DNA of 32,339 nt from JBAWAP01 sp049589355 (GTDB lineage: Bacteria > Chloroflexota > Anaerolineae > VGOG01), in contig JBAWAP010000182.1 in NCBI GenBank assembly GCA_049589355.1, positions 1 to 32,339 of the forward strand, in the 5' to 3' direction. The notes beneath the pieces are model-generated. The model worked only from the letters and a program-made list of their open reading frames with translations, ran no database searches and had not been told where the DNA came from. Both the position numbers and the translations under genes were made by a program. Shown piece after piece: positions 22,997 through 30,662 of the stretch; the stretch's first letter is position 1; the number at the start of each line of letters is the position of its first letter.

Positions 22997-25422
22997 GGCT
23001 CTCTCTGAAATTCGGTAGCTAATATTTCATTGTATATGTCCTCGACCTGCTGGATGATGATCTCCCAATCGTATTTAGCTACCACCTGTTTTCTGCCGTT
23101 TCTACCTAGCTTCTCCCTCAGCGCTTTATCTCTTAACAATCTAACCGTCTGAGCAGCAAATCCCTGCGGATCATCAGCGATCAGAATGTCCTCACCAGGT
23201 GTGCAATCAATGCCCTGACTTCCTATGCTGGTGGTAACAACAGGTTTGGCCATCGCCCAAGCTTCGAGTATTTTCACCCTCATGCCCGTCCCCAGCCACA
23301 AAGGCGCTATGTACACCGAACTCCTGGCGATGTAGGGCTTTATATCCTCGACCCAGCCAGTGACCACAACGTTGTCCATCTTACCTAGCCTTATAATCTC
23401 ATCGGGAGGGCTGGAGCCGACGATGAACAGCTTTGTCTCAGGGATGTCCTGTCTTATGAGCGGTAGAATCTCCCTACAGAAACGCATTATCCCATGTACG
23501 TTGGGAGAATGCCTGAAGTAGCCGATAAAGACCAAAGTGTTGGGCTCCTCCGCAATATCCTGGGGCATAAAACAGGAGCTGTCTACGGCCATAGGGACGA
23601 CCTCGATATCCAGCTTGGGCTCGAAAGATAGCAATTCGTTTCTATCGGCATCGGTTAGCGTCACGATCTTATCGAAACGGCGACAAGCCTTTAGTTCATA
23701 ATCAATCATCATCAGCCAGCCCATGAGAGCTCTGAACTTCTCCCAAGAAGAGGGGAGGCTCTCGAAGGCCCGACGGTGCGTGGCAAAGGCCACCTCGTGC
23801 TCCGTCAGCAGGGTGCGAGAGCGTACGGTGTTCGGCACATATTGCGCCATCTGGGTATACTCTATCTGCACGATGTCAAAGTCCCTCTCTGAGAGCAACC
23901 TGTAAATCTCTGCCCCCATTGGGGAGGAATTGAACTCACTTACCACGAAGGGCTCAAGCACCAAAGGATTGCGCCTCCGATAAGGTGGCCTTCGGTGGAT
24001 GGCTACAACCTCCTGGCAGTATTTCTCCAGCTCCGGAACATACTTGAGCTCACTCTCCTTGTCAATGAAAGTAATCACACTCACTTGGTGTCGCTGTGCC
24101 AGCAGCTTGATCATGGTGTACATCCTGCCCGCCCCGGCGTGGACACCTTCACAGGGGATGTAGGGGCAAATGAACAGGATGTTTTTGGAAGTTGGAGGTT
24201 GGAAGTTGGAAGTTGGAAGTTGGAATCTTTCTTTGTATTGAAATAGGTCTGATGAGACTGCCAAGACTTGCTGGTCGCTGAGCTTCCTCTGCCGGTTCTC
24301 TCTTGCTCTCCCCCTCCAAACCTCCCCCAACTGGCTTACGGCACTCCCAAAGGCAGCTACATAAGTCAAGTTTCCGAGCACGTAGTTCCACACTAACCTG
24401 CCAAGGAGCACAAAGGGGTGAAGGACAAGCAAACCGGGATCGGTGAAGTTCTTCCACATGAAGAGAAAGTGGTTCCTGTTGACAGCTTTGTGGGTAAAAC
24501 TCGCGTCGTAAGTCTTGGCTATGGTGCCCCGGTGTTTGTGATGCACTACGCTGCGGGGCTCGTATAGGACCCTCCATCCCCTTTTCCAGGCTCGGTAGGA
24601 AATGTCTGTGTCCTCCCAATAGAAAGGCTGAAAGAGCTCGTCAAAACCACCCAAGGCAAGGAATTTATTTTTATCGAAGGCCGATGATCCTCCGCCAGCG
24701 TAGAGCACCGGGCGTACCCGATCAGTGTCTCCCGGCTCATCGTGAACAACCTGCAGAAAGCCCAGTTTCAAAAAGCCCTGTGTCTGGCCGGTTTCCTCCC
24801 GCCGCTTTTCAGCATCCCAGAAGTAAATCTGCGAGCTTATGGCGAAGACCCCCCCTTCCCCCCCAGATAGGGGGGGGGCAAAACCATCGAGCAGGGGCCG
24901 CAGAAAACCCCGGTCAACGATCATGTCGTTATTGAGAAAAACGAGGAGCTCGTTTTGACTCTCTGCCGCACCGGCATTGCAGCCGCCAGCGAATCCCCTG
25001 TTCCTATCGAGCTCCAGCACCTTGACCTCAGGATAGTTGGCCTTAAGAAATCGTACGCTGTCGTCGGTGCTGTGGTTGTCCACTACGATGATCTCGTGAC
25101 TCTCACCATCGCTCCTCACCGCCTCTACGACAGAGGGCAGACATTGCTCCAATAGCTCTCTGCCGTTCCAGTTGGGGATGATGATACTGGCCTTGCTGGT
25201 GTCGGGCCTGCCTAACTTCGTGTTCCGTGTTCCGTGTCTCGTGTTTCGTGTGAGGTAACCCACAATATCGGCAACGAAGAGGGAGACCACGATGCCGAAG
25301 GCAAGGGGTACGAGAAGTATTATGAACAACGGAAAGGCGAGAACCAGAAACGTGCCTCTCAGCAATGTTGGAAGGTGGAAGTTTGAAGTTGGAAGTTGGA
25401 AGCTGGATGTTGGATTATCCAA
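22993..25422 (-). CDS. Bifunctional GT2-GT4 glycosyltransferase
   Basis: The N-terminal part of this 809-residue protein is a GT2 (ASIIIPNWNGRELLEQCLPS, IIVVDNHSTDDS, LVFLNNDM, FYWEDTDISYRAWKRGW), about residues 75-370. The C-terminal part is a GT4 of the GT-B fold (GVHAGAGRMYTMIKLLA, FIGYFRHSPNVHGIMRF, and APLWLGTGMRVKILEAWAMA, with the family's Glu near its end), about 415-800. Two sugars could be added in turn by one protein. The linker between the domains (FQLPTSNFQPPTS) and the first 20 residues (FQLPTSNFHLPT) are encoded by heptamer arrays. The real start may therefore lie downstream, before the membrane helix at about 20-55. Confidence 0.87.
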   Translation of the reverse strand: MDNPTSSFQLPTSNFHLPTLLRGTFLVLAFPLFIILLVPLAFGIVVSLFVADIVGYLTRNTRHGTRNTKLGRPDTSKASIIIPNWNGRELLEQCLPSVVEAVRSDGESHEIIVVDNHSTDDSVRFLKANYPEVKVLELDRNRGFAGGCNAGAAESQNELLVFLNNDMIVDRGFLRPLLDGFAPPLSGGEGGVFAISSQIYFWDAEKRREETGQTQGFLKLGFLQVVHDEPGDTDRVRPVLYAGGGSSAFDKNKFLALGGFDELFQPFYWEDTDISYRAWKRGWRVLYEPRSVVHHKHRGTIAKTYDASFTHKAVNRNHFLFMWKNFTDPGLLVLHPFVLLGRLVWNYVLGNLTYVAAFGSAVSQLGEVWRGRARENRQRKLSDQQVLAVSSDLFQYKERFQLPTSNFQPPTSKNILFICPYIPCEGVHAGAGRMYTMIKLLAQRHQVSVITFIDKESELKYVPELEKYCQEVVAIHRRPPYRRRNPLVLEPFVVSEFNSSPMGAEIYRLLSERDFDIVQIEYTQMAQYVPNTVRSRTLLTEHEVAFATHRRAFESLPSSWEKFRALMGWLMMIDYELKACRRFDKIVTLTDADRNELLSFEPKLDIEVVPMAVDSSCFMPQDIAEEPNTLVFIGYFRHSPNVHGIMRFCREILPLIRQDIPETKLFIVGSSPPDEIIRLGKMDNVVVTGWVEDIKPYIARSSVYIAPLWLGTGMRVKILEAWAMAKPVVTTSIGSQGIDCTPGEDILIADDPQGFAAQTVRLLRDKALREKLGRNGRKQVVAKYDWEIIIQQVEDIYNEILATEFQREP
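24187..24226. repeat. Heptamer array, GGAAGTT type, at a domain junction
   Basis: Five or more GGAAGTT-like units with a 7-base period lie exactly between the GT2 and GT4 halves of the gene at 22993-25422, encoding the FQLPTSNFQPPTS linker. Confidence 0.85.
25215..25253. repeat. Heptamer array, CGTGTTC type
   Basis: CGTGTTC, CGTGTTC, CGTGTCT, CGTGTTT and CGTGTGA repeat every 7 bases inside the GT2-GT4 gene and encode NTRHGTRNTK after its first membrane helix. Confidence 0.8.
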
Positions 25423-25477
25423 TCTCTAATTTCTACTTTCTAATTTCTAATTTCTAATCCCTAATCTCTAATTTCCT
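25367..25477. repeat. Two heptamer arrays between GT2-GT4 and methyltransferase genes
   Basis: A GGAAGTT-type array (25367-25415) covers the first codons of the GT2-GT4 gene. A TAATTTC-type array (25422-25477) covers the intergenic gap and the last codons of the methyltransferase gene. Both have a 7-base period but different unit sequences. Confidence 0.8.
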
Positions 25478-26935
25478 AAACAACCTGTAATACCAACTTT
25501 GCTTTATCCTGGTCAACTCTGCATCCAGTTGCAGCGCCCACTGTGTGCGCTCCTCGAACTCACTCTGTAGCTTCCTAAGGTATTGATCCTTTTGCTCCAA
25601 CTCCTCCAGGAGCTGCAGAGCCCACTGGGTTTGCACTTCTAGCTCGTCCTGTAAGCTCAGTATCCGCTGATCTTTCTCCTGTGCCTCATCCCGAAGCTGC
25701 AGCGCCCACTTTGTCCGCTCCTCAAACTCCTCCTGAAGCTTCCCTAGATGTTCGTCCCTTTTCTCAAGATCATCCTTCAACTTCAGAGCCCACGTTGTCC
25801 GCCCCTCCAGTTCGTCCTGCAACTCCACTATCCATTGCCCCTTCTCGTCCACTTTTTCCTGAAGCCAGAGAGCCCACTTGGCCCGCTCCTCAAGCTCACC
25901 TCGCGACTTCCCAAGCTCATCCTGCAACCCAAATACTCGCTGATCCCTCTCCCCAATTTCTTCCCGAAGCTTGAAAGCCCATTCTGCCCGCTCCTCAAAC
26001 TCGCTTTGTAGCTTATTAATGTACCTATCCCTTTTCTCAAGCTCATCCCTAAGCTGAAATGCCCACTCGGTCCGCTTCTCAAGCTCGGCCTCCAGAACGG
26101 CTACTAGTGGTTCTTCCAGCTTCAAGCTCAGCAGCAGATCAGCCAACTTTAGCTTGGTATCTGGAGCACCAGCCTCTGCTTTTTCGTATCTACCTACGAT
26201 GAAATCCCTATCCAAGCTATGCTGCTTGCTGGCCAATATTACCGTCCGATAACAGGGTTTCCGGTTATCACTGACGTAGAGGTTTCGGTTATAAAACCGA
26301 TTGATCATGGCAACCAATTCCTCGGAGTCCGGCAAGGACTGGGCCGCCGGAAGTGCCATCATCATCACCAGCCAGTTGTACAGGTAACCATTGGGTATTT
26401 CCAGATGTTGAGTTCGGTTCTCATCAAGAAAAGACAATGTTTCAATAAGACGAGGAAGCCCGTTCTCAAAATGCTCTTCCAGGGAATCGTTAGGGTGGCC
26501 GAGTTTTTTGATAAAGAACTCGTTGACGATCTGCTCGGCGAGAGAGACATTTTCGTCCTCAAAAGGTGCTGCCAGTAAAACGTAGTCTCTGCTAGCTCGA
26601 AGCTGCTCTTCTAGAAATCTAAGCTTCTGGCCAGATGGAATGTGCTCCAAGGTATCTATGCTAACCACCAAATCGAAACTGTCATCCTCAAATGGCAGCC
26701 TGGCCCCATCGCCCTGAACGTAATTCAGCCTCTCGGTTCGACTGAGCTCACCGGAATCAGAAGGCAGTATGTCCAAGATAAAAGTATCGTCCTCCGGCAA
26801 AAAACCCGCCATCAACCCGGGGTGGCCACCAACATCCAATATCCTCAACCGGCGGCCGTCTCGGATCAACTCCACGAGCTCTTCCACCATCTTGTATCTT
26901 TGATATTGGTCGAAGGGCAGTTCAAGTTTATCCAT
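25454..26935 (-). CDS. Methyltransferase with long periodic coiled coil, WbdD-like
   Basis: Residues 1-260 of this 493-residue protein are a class I SAM methyltransferase (RILDVGGHPGLMAGFL, YVQGDGARLPFEDDSFDLVV, DTLEHIPSGQKL). From about 275 to the end runs a charged coiled coil of seven units of exactly 28 residues, each with a core such as ERTxWALQLxxELEEKDQ. At DNA level the period is 84 bases, with one step of 105. In E. coli O9a the WbdD methyltransferase-kinase caps O-antigen, and its coiled coil sets chain length. By analogy, and because Wzt/Wzm lie just upstream, this may be a chain-terminating ruler; no kinase domain is seen. An AAGGA site precedes the ATG. Confidence 0.85.
   Translation of the reverse strand: MDKLELPFDQYQRYKMVEELVELIRDGRRLRILDVGGHPGLMAGFLPEDDTFILDILPSDSGELSRTERLNYVQGDGARLPFEDDSFDLVVSIDTLEHIPSGQKLRFLEEQLRASRDYVLLAAPFEDENVSLAEQIVNEFFIKKLGHPNDSLEEHFENGLPRLIETLSFLDENRTQHLEIPNGYLYNWLVMMMALPAAQSLPDSEELVAMINRFYNRNLYVSDNRKPCYRTVILASKQHSLDRDFIVGRYEKAEAGAPDTKLKLADLLLSLKLEEPLVAVLEAELEKRTEWAFQLRDELEKRDRYINKLQSEFEERAEWAFKLREEIGERDQRVFGLQDELGKSRGELEERAKWALWLQEKVDEKGQWIVELQDELEGRTTWALKLKDDLEKRDEHLGKLQEEFEERTKWALQLRDEAQEKDQRILSLQDELEVQTQWALQLLEELEQKDQYLRKLQSEFEERTQWALQLDAELTRIKQSWYYRLFRKLEIRD
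25536..26066. repeat. 84-bp tandem repeat encoding 28-residue coiled-coil units
   Basis: The conserved GCCCAC/T marker (encoding Trp-Ala/Gly context of WALQL) starts at 25536, 25620, 25704, 25788, 25872, 25977 and 26061. Spacings are 84 bases except one of 105, which is 84 plus one extra 21-base heptad. Confidence 0.95.
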
Positions 26936-26999
26936 TTTGGTCCTTCGTCAGATAGTCCTTGGTCAGATAGTCATCGGGCAGTCGGGTTCTTACCGTTCC

Positions 27000-28739
27000 C
27001 TAGTCGGTCCAGATCTCCTGGACCGCAACCCCCAACTCACGGCGATCCTCGCTCAGGCCTGCCTCGGCGGGTATTAGAGTCTGTTTCACTTCGATGGTCA
27101 CTTTGATGGTCTTGCTCATATTTGGTTGAGGCAAGCGAAAAGAAAATGTCCGCGGGTCAGTGTCGGTTAAATCGAACTTGCCCACCACTCTGCCGTCAAC
27201 GTAGACCCTCCCCGACTGGGGGGTGAGGGCCGGTTGGGGACACCAGGCTATCATGGAGAGCCGGCTAGCAGACCCATCAGGCATCAATAACAACGAGGCT
27301 CTCTTTTCCGTCCAGCGCACTTTCGGGGGCCAGTCCTCGACCTCATGCCAACCCCCATCCAGGCAATGAGCATCATTATCCCCCATCAAGACATGGGTAG
27401 GTAATCTTTCAAACTTCAAACTTCCAACCCTTCGGCTAGGCTCAGGGCAGGCTTCAAACTTCCAAAGGGGTCTTTGTGAAGCCTCTTCCGCTGAAGTGTC
27501 CAGGGGGCGGCCACCAAGCCAACGATGGGGCAGTGCGATCAAGCCCTCGTCCTCTGCCCCCCACACGGAAAACTGGTACATCTGGCTATGCATGTCGTAG
27601 GGAAGTTGCCACTTATCGCCAGGCCAGACCCCGACGCTAACAGCATAGGTGCCGGTAGACAAGGGCAGTTCCCCATACTCCAGCTCGACTACCCCTTTTC
27701 CGACATCTGCCTCATAGTGAACTTTCTGGGCAAAGGTGTTGGTGCCGTGGATATGCAACCCGTCGCTGCGGTGAATGCCCACCCCGAAGGTCAGATAGGC
27801 CACAGGCTCTTTCACTTCATAGTACAGCCGAACGATCATCATATCGCCAGTCTGATAAACGTGTTTTTCCTCCCCATCTCCATCCAAAAGCTGCACGTCG
27901 TAGATCTCGACCTCACCACTGCCCCATCGGTTCTCAAGCTGTTGCCCCTCCAGTTCGTACCTTAGATGGCGATGCTTCTCGTCCAGAGCTACCCCTTCCT
28001 TCCTGCGCAAGTCATCCAAATAGTCATAGATCACCTTATCCGGGCTGCCCATAGACTTGATGTCTCCCTGCTCAAGCCATAAGGCTTTGTCACACAATTT
28101 CCTCACGGTCTCCAAAGCATGGGAAACGAAAACCATCGTCTTGCCCTGCTTTTTGAGCTCTTCGATCTTTGCCAGGCACTTTTTCTGAAAGGACTCGTCC
28201 CCAACGGCCAGCACCTCATCAATCAGGAGGGTGTCCGGTTCGACGTTGATGGCGATGGCGAACCCCAATCGCATGTACATTCCCGACGAATAATGTTTCA
28301 AGGGCACGTTGATAAAGCGCTCCAGCTCAGCGAATGCCACGATCTCCTTGAACTTGGCATCCATTTCCTCCTGGCTCAGCCCCAGGATCGAGCCGTTGAG
28401 ATAGACGTTCTCTCGCCCCGTGAGGTCGGGATGGAAGCCAGTTCCCAGCTCGATCAGTGCCGACACCTTGCCGTCAACGGTGATGCTACCTGAGGTGGGC
28501 TCCAGAATGCGCGTGATCAGCTTGAGGATGGTGCTCTTGCCGGAGCCATTGGGCCCGATGATGCCCAGCATCTCCCCCCGCTCCACCTCGAAGCTGACGC
28601 CGTTCAGCGCCCAGAGCTCCTCTCGCGACCAACTGCGCCACAAGGCCCCGATCACCAACTCCTGAAAGGACCGAGGTTTCGCGTGGTGAAGGATAAACCT
28701 CTTGGAGACATTCTCGAACTCGATGGCCGCCGCCATCAT
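27000..28739 (-). CDS. wzt: ABC transporter ATPase for polysaccharide export, with two C-terminal domains
   Basis: This 579-residue protein has Walker A GPNGSGKST at 62-70, signature YSSGM at 150-154, Walker B LLIDE at 171-175 and the switch His at 207, as in O-antigen Wzt ATPases. Residues about 270-400 form a Wzt-C-like glycan-binding beta-sandwich (EVEIYDVQLLDGDGEEKHVY through GTYAVSVGVW). An extra domain of about 140 residues follows, which usual Wzt proteins lack. It has RWTEKRASLLLMP, VYVDGRVVGKFDL and IPAEAGLSEDRRELGVAV, and matches the end of the GT-C enzyme at 12423-15113. The ATPase drives glycan export with Wzm. A heptamer array and a CTTCGRCWAG-type repeat sit between the two C-terminal domains (CPEPSRR). 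The start overlaps wzm as ATGA. Confidence 0.93.
   Translation of the reverse strand: MMAAAIEFENVSKRFILHHAKPRSFQELVIGALWRSWSREELWALNGVSFEVERGEMLGIIGPNGSGKSTILKLITRILEPTSGSITVDGKVSALIELGTGFHPDLTGRENVYLNGSILGLSQEEMDAKFKEIVAFAELERFINVPLKHYSSGMYMRLGFAIAINVEPDTLLIDEVLAVGDESFQKKCLAKIEELKKQGKTMVFVSHALETVRKLCDKALWLEQGDIKSMGSPDKVIYDYLDDLRRKEGVALDEKHRHLRYELEGQQLENRWGSGEVEIYDVQLLDGDGEEKHVYQTGDMMIVRLYYEVKEPVAYLTFGVGIHRSDGLHIHGTNTFAQKVHYEADVGKGVVELEYGELPLSTGTYAVSVGVWPGDKWQLPYDMHSQMYQFSVWGAEDEGLIALPHRWLGGRPLDTSAEEASQRPLWKFEACPEPSRRVGSLKFERLPTHVLMGDNDAHCLDGGWHEVEDWPPKVRWTEKRASLLLMPDGSASRLSMIAWCPQPALTPQSGRVYVDGRVVGKFDLTDTDPRTFSFRLPQPNMSKTIKVTIEVKQTLIPAEAGLSEDRRELGVAVQEIWTD
27405..27468. repeat. Heptamer array and CTTCGGCTAG-type repeat inside wzt
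   Basis: CAAACTT-type units with a 7-base period flank a 26-base element, CCCTTCGGCTAGGCTCAGGG and on, at 27428-27453. The composite lies in frame at the linker between the two C-terminal domains of Wzt, encoding FEACPEPSRRVGSLKFERL. Confidence 0.75.
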
Positions 28740-29515
28740 ACCTCCTCGCCGAACACGGGGCTGTAACGGGTGAAGACAAGATAGCCTACCACCAGAGCAA
28801 CTACCGAGGTAACGAGGGTGCGGAAAATAAAACCCGGCTCCATGGAGATTCCGTGATAGAGAACGACCCGATACCAGGAGATGAAGGAAGCCATGGGATT
28901 GACCCAGTACATCAGTCTGGCATACTGGGGAACGAGATCCTCAATACGGTAGAAGACGGGGGTCAGGAAGAACCAGGCCAGCATCCCCACTTCCATGATG
29001 ATCTTCGTATCGCGATAGAAAACGTTCAGCGTAGCGAAGATCAGGGCCAGGCCCAAGGTAAAAATGGTTTGAATGAAGATGATCAGCGGCAAGTACAATG
29101 CCCAAGGGGTGAGCTGGACTCGGAAGACGAACAGCATGGCGAAGAGGACGATCAAGGCCAGGAGAAAGTTGACCAGGTTGGCGAGAACGATCGAGAGGGG
29201 CAGCACCTCCCGCGGAAAGTACACCTTCTTGATCAGATGAGCATTGCCGACGATGCTATCCATGGCCCCCATGATGGAGGTATTGAAATAGTTCCAGGGC
29301 AAGAGGGCACAGAGGATGAAAATCGGGTAGTCGGGGATATCGTTGGGCATCAGGATGGTGAAGACCACGGTGAACACGGCCATCATCAGCAAGGGATTGC
29401 CCAAACACCAGACAAAGCCCAGGACAGAGTTGCGATAGCGCAGCTTGATGTCCCGGATCACCAGGTTCCTCACTAACTCGCGATATTGGACTAGTTCCAG
29501 AATTCTTTCTCTCAT
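28736..29515 (-). CDS. wzm: ABC-2 type permease for polysaccharide export
   Basis: This 259-residue membrane protein has six helices and the ABC-2 export signature. The N-terminal amphipathic part, LVQYRELVRNLVIRDIKLRYRNS, with VLGFVWCLGNPLLMM after it, is typical of Wzm/TagG permeases. With the ATPase that overlaps it by four bases, it should carry a finished lipid-linked glycan across the inner membrane. A TGAGGT site sits 5 bases before the ATG. It is the first gene of the glycan run, and its start is only 3 bases past the GNAT frame. Whether transcription comes from its own promoter or from the acetyltransferase side is not clear. Confidence 0.93.
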   Translation of the reverse strand: MRERILELVQYRELVRNLVIRDIKLRYRNSVLGFVWCLGNPLLMMAVFTVVFTILMPNDIPDYPIFILCALLPWNYFNTSIMGAMDSIVGNAHLIKKVYFPREVLPLSIVLANLVNFLLALIVLFAMLFVFRVQLTPWALYLPLIIFIQTIFTLGLALIFATLNVFYRDTKIIMEVGMLAWFFLTPVFYRIEDLVPQYARLMYWVNPMASFISWYRVVLYHGISMEPGFIFRTLVTSVVALVVGYLVFTRYSPVFGEEV

Positions 29516-29518
29516 ATC

Positions 29519-30208
29519 TTACCTCATCCGTGGAGCCGCACTAACGCCCAGGAGTTCAGCCGCCGCACGGCTGGCGCAGTGACACCCAACATGAACCGGA
29601 GTGCCCCCAAGCGACGCAACCCTCACGAAGATTCTCGATAGCGCGGTCGGCTCCATCCGCATGTTGGCCGCCTTCCTTTCATCTCTGACGTCAATAGCGT
29701 AAACTTTTCGCAGCGCTCCCCCTGGCCGAACCACTTCCTTCTCAAGACGCATACCAATCTTGACTGCAACACGCTCAGAAGCCTCATTCTCCGGCTCAAT
29801 CAGAGCAATCAGCCGCTCTACTCCCATCTTCTCAAATGCCAACTGCTTGATAGCTTGCCCTATCTCTGTGGCATAGCCCTTTCCCCACACCGACGGAGAT
29901 AGGATATAGTTCAGTTCAATCTCGGTTCTACCTTCTACTTCCTTATCGAGCAGACCACAGTGTCCTACCACTTGACCTGTTTCCTTCTCTACCACTGGCC
30001 AGAGGTCATATTGCTCGGCGTAGGGATTCTGTGCTGTCTCCTCGAATACCGATTGCAGCCAATCTCTGTCGCGAGGGCCACCCATGTAGCGGGTCACCTT
30101 CGGATCTGCCCAAAGATCAGTGAGAGATGCGATATCGGAAGCCCGTTGTCGTCTCAGTATCAGACGCTCGGTTTCAAGGATGATGGATGGATTTTCCTTG
30201 CTGCTCAT
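29519..30208 (-). CDS. GNAT acetyltransferase, RimJ/RimL-like, probable cassette gene
   Basis: The GNAT fold runs from ILETERLILRRQRASDIASL to YAIDVRDERKAA, with the acetyl-CoA loop in SVWGKGYATEIGQAIKQLAF. It resembles RimJ/RimL-type enzymes that acetylate protein N-termini or small amines; the target is unknown. The frame opens at a TTG at 30253, but the ATG at 30208 (MSSKENPS) fits the fold better. After the fold comes a tail of about 47 residues starting NMRMEPTALSR, which is translated from an attC-like palindrome rather than being a real domain. Together with GTTAGGC before the gene, this suggests an integron-type cassette that has lost its own stop codon. Confidence 0.82.
   Translation of the reverse strand: MSSKENPSIILETERLILRRQRASDIASLTDLWADPKVTRYMGGPRDRDWLQSVFEETAQNPYAEQYDLWPVVEKETGQVVGHCGLLDKEVEGRTEIELNYILSPSVWGKGYATEIGQAIKQLAFEKMGVERLIALIEPENEASERVAVKIGMRLEKEVVRPGGALRKVYAIDVRDERKAANMRMEPTALSRIFVRVASLGGTPVHVGCHCASRAAAELLGVSAAPRMR
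29538..29669 (-). repeat. attC-like recombination site
   Basis: On the minus strand the site opens with GGCCAACATGCGG and closes with GGCGTTAGTGC, about 132 bases apart. The inner arms (GGAGCCGACCGC and its imperfect complement near 29550-29570) pair as in attC. It lies in the 3' part of the GNAT frame, as in many cassette arrays. No integrase gene is in the window. Confidence 0.5.
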
Positions 30209-30244
30209 AGATAGACTCTCAAAACCGGAGCGGTACTCGTGGCG

Positions 30245-30318
30245 GCCTAACAATGCTTATCTGACGTTATTGACACCATAAAACCTTTATAGCGTCAATT
30301 TTGACGCATAATGCTTAT
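30245..30318. repeat. attC/attI-like core and inverted repeats upstream of the GNAT gene
   Basis: The core GCCTAAC (30245-30251, GTTAGGC on the minus strand) matches an integron crossover site. Next to it AATGCTTAT occurs twice (30252-30260 and 30310-30318), along with the 16-bp hairpin GCGTCAATTTTGACGC (30292-30307) and a diverged TTGACACC. These look like recombinase or repressor binding sites. Confidence 0.4.
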
Positions 30319-30366
30319 ACGACTTTTGCTACACGAGACGCCTGCCACGTGACCTCCTGGTAGTTA

Positions 30367-30486
30367 TCATATCCAATCCCCTCGACCAGCATCTGCGAGC
30401 ACTGTAGTCGGCCCCAGCTTCGCCTGTGACAAGTCGGAGAACGGAAACCGCACTAGGACCACGGCACCTGCTGCAGGTGTGATCAC
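30367..30486 (-). pseudogene. Truncated MazF/PemK-like toxin
   Basis: Translation from a GTG at 30486 gives 39 residues including GAVVLVRFPFSDLSQAKLGP and VLADAGRGDWI, then a stop. This is the well-known N-terminal strand pattern of MazF/PemK ribonucleases, which are normally about 110 residues. The remaining two thirds are not found downstream. The GTG overlaps the stop of the antitoxin-like frame as GTGA. It is a remnant and should not be active. Confidence 0.65.
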
Positions 30487-30662
30487 GCTTCATCCTCCTC
30501 AGGCCGATTCCAGTCCTCGGCCAGGGCCGGTTCGCTCAGCAATGCTGTTTCAGAAACGCTGAGTGCCGGCTCCTCTTCCAGTTCGACACTATCTCCATTT
30601 ATGGGCGAGTTATCCGGAAGACTCCGGATAAGTTCCGGATATATCGTCGTTTGGCAACACAT
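30483..30662 (-). pseudogene. Antitoxin remnant paired with the MazF-like fragment
   Basis: A 59-residue frame ends in ALAEDWNRPEEDEA, the tail typical of short antitoxins that precede MazF-like toxins. Its first 25 residues look unrelated and overlap the end of the RecG-like fragment in another frame, so the original N-terminus appears to be lost. A GAGGAGG site precedes the toxin fragment. Confidence 0.55.

Noticed and set aside
24187..24226. Possible CRISPR repeats
   Set aside because: The repeats are tandem with a 7-base unit and no unique spacers, and no cas gene is present.
28853..29476. 207-codon plus-strand frame opposite wzm
   Set aside because: Antisense to a clear ABC permease, with His/Gln/Asp/Glu-rich shadow composition.
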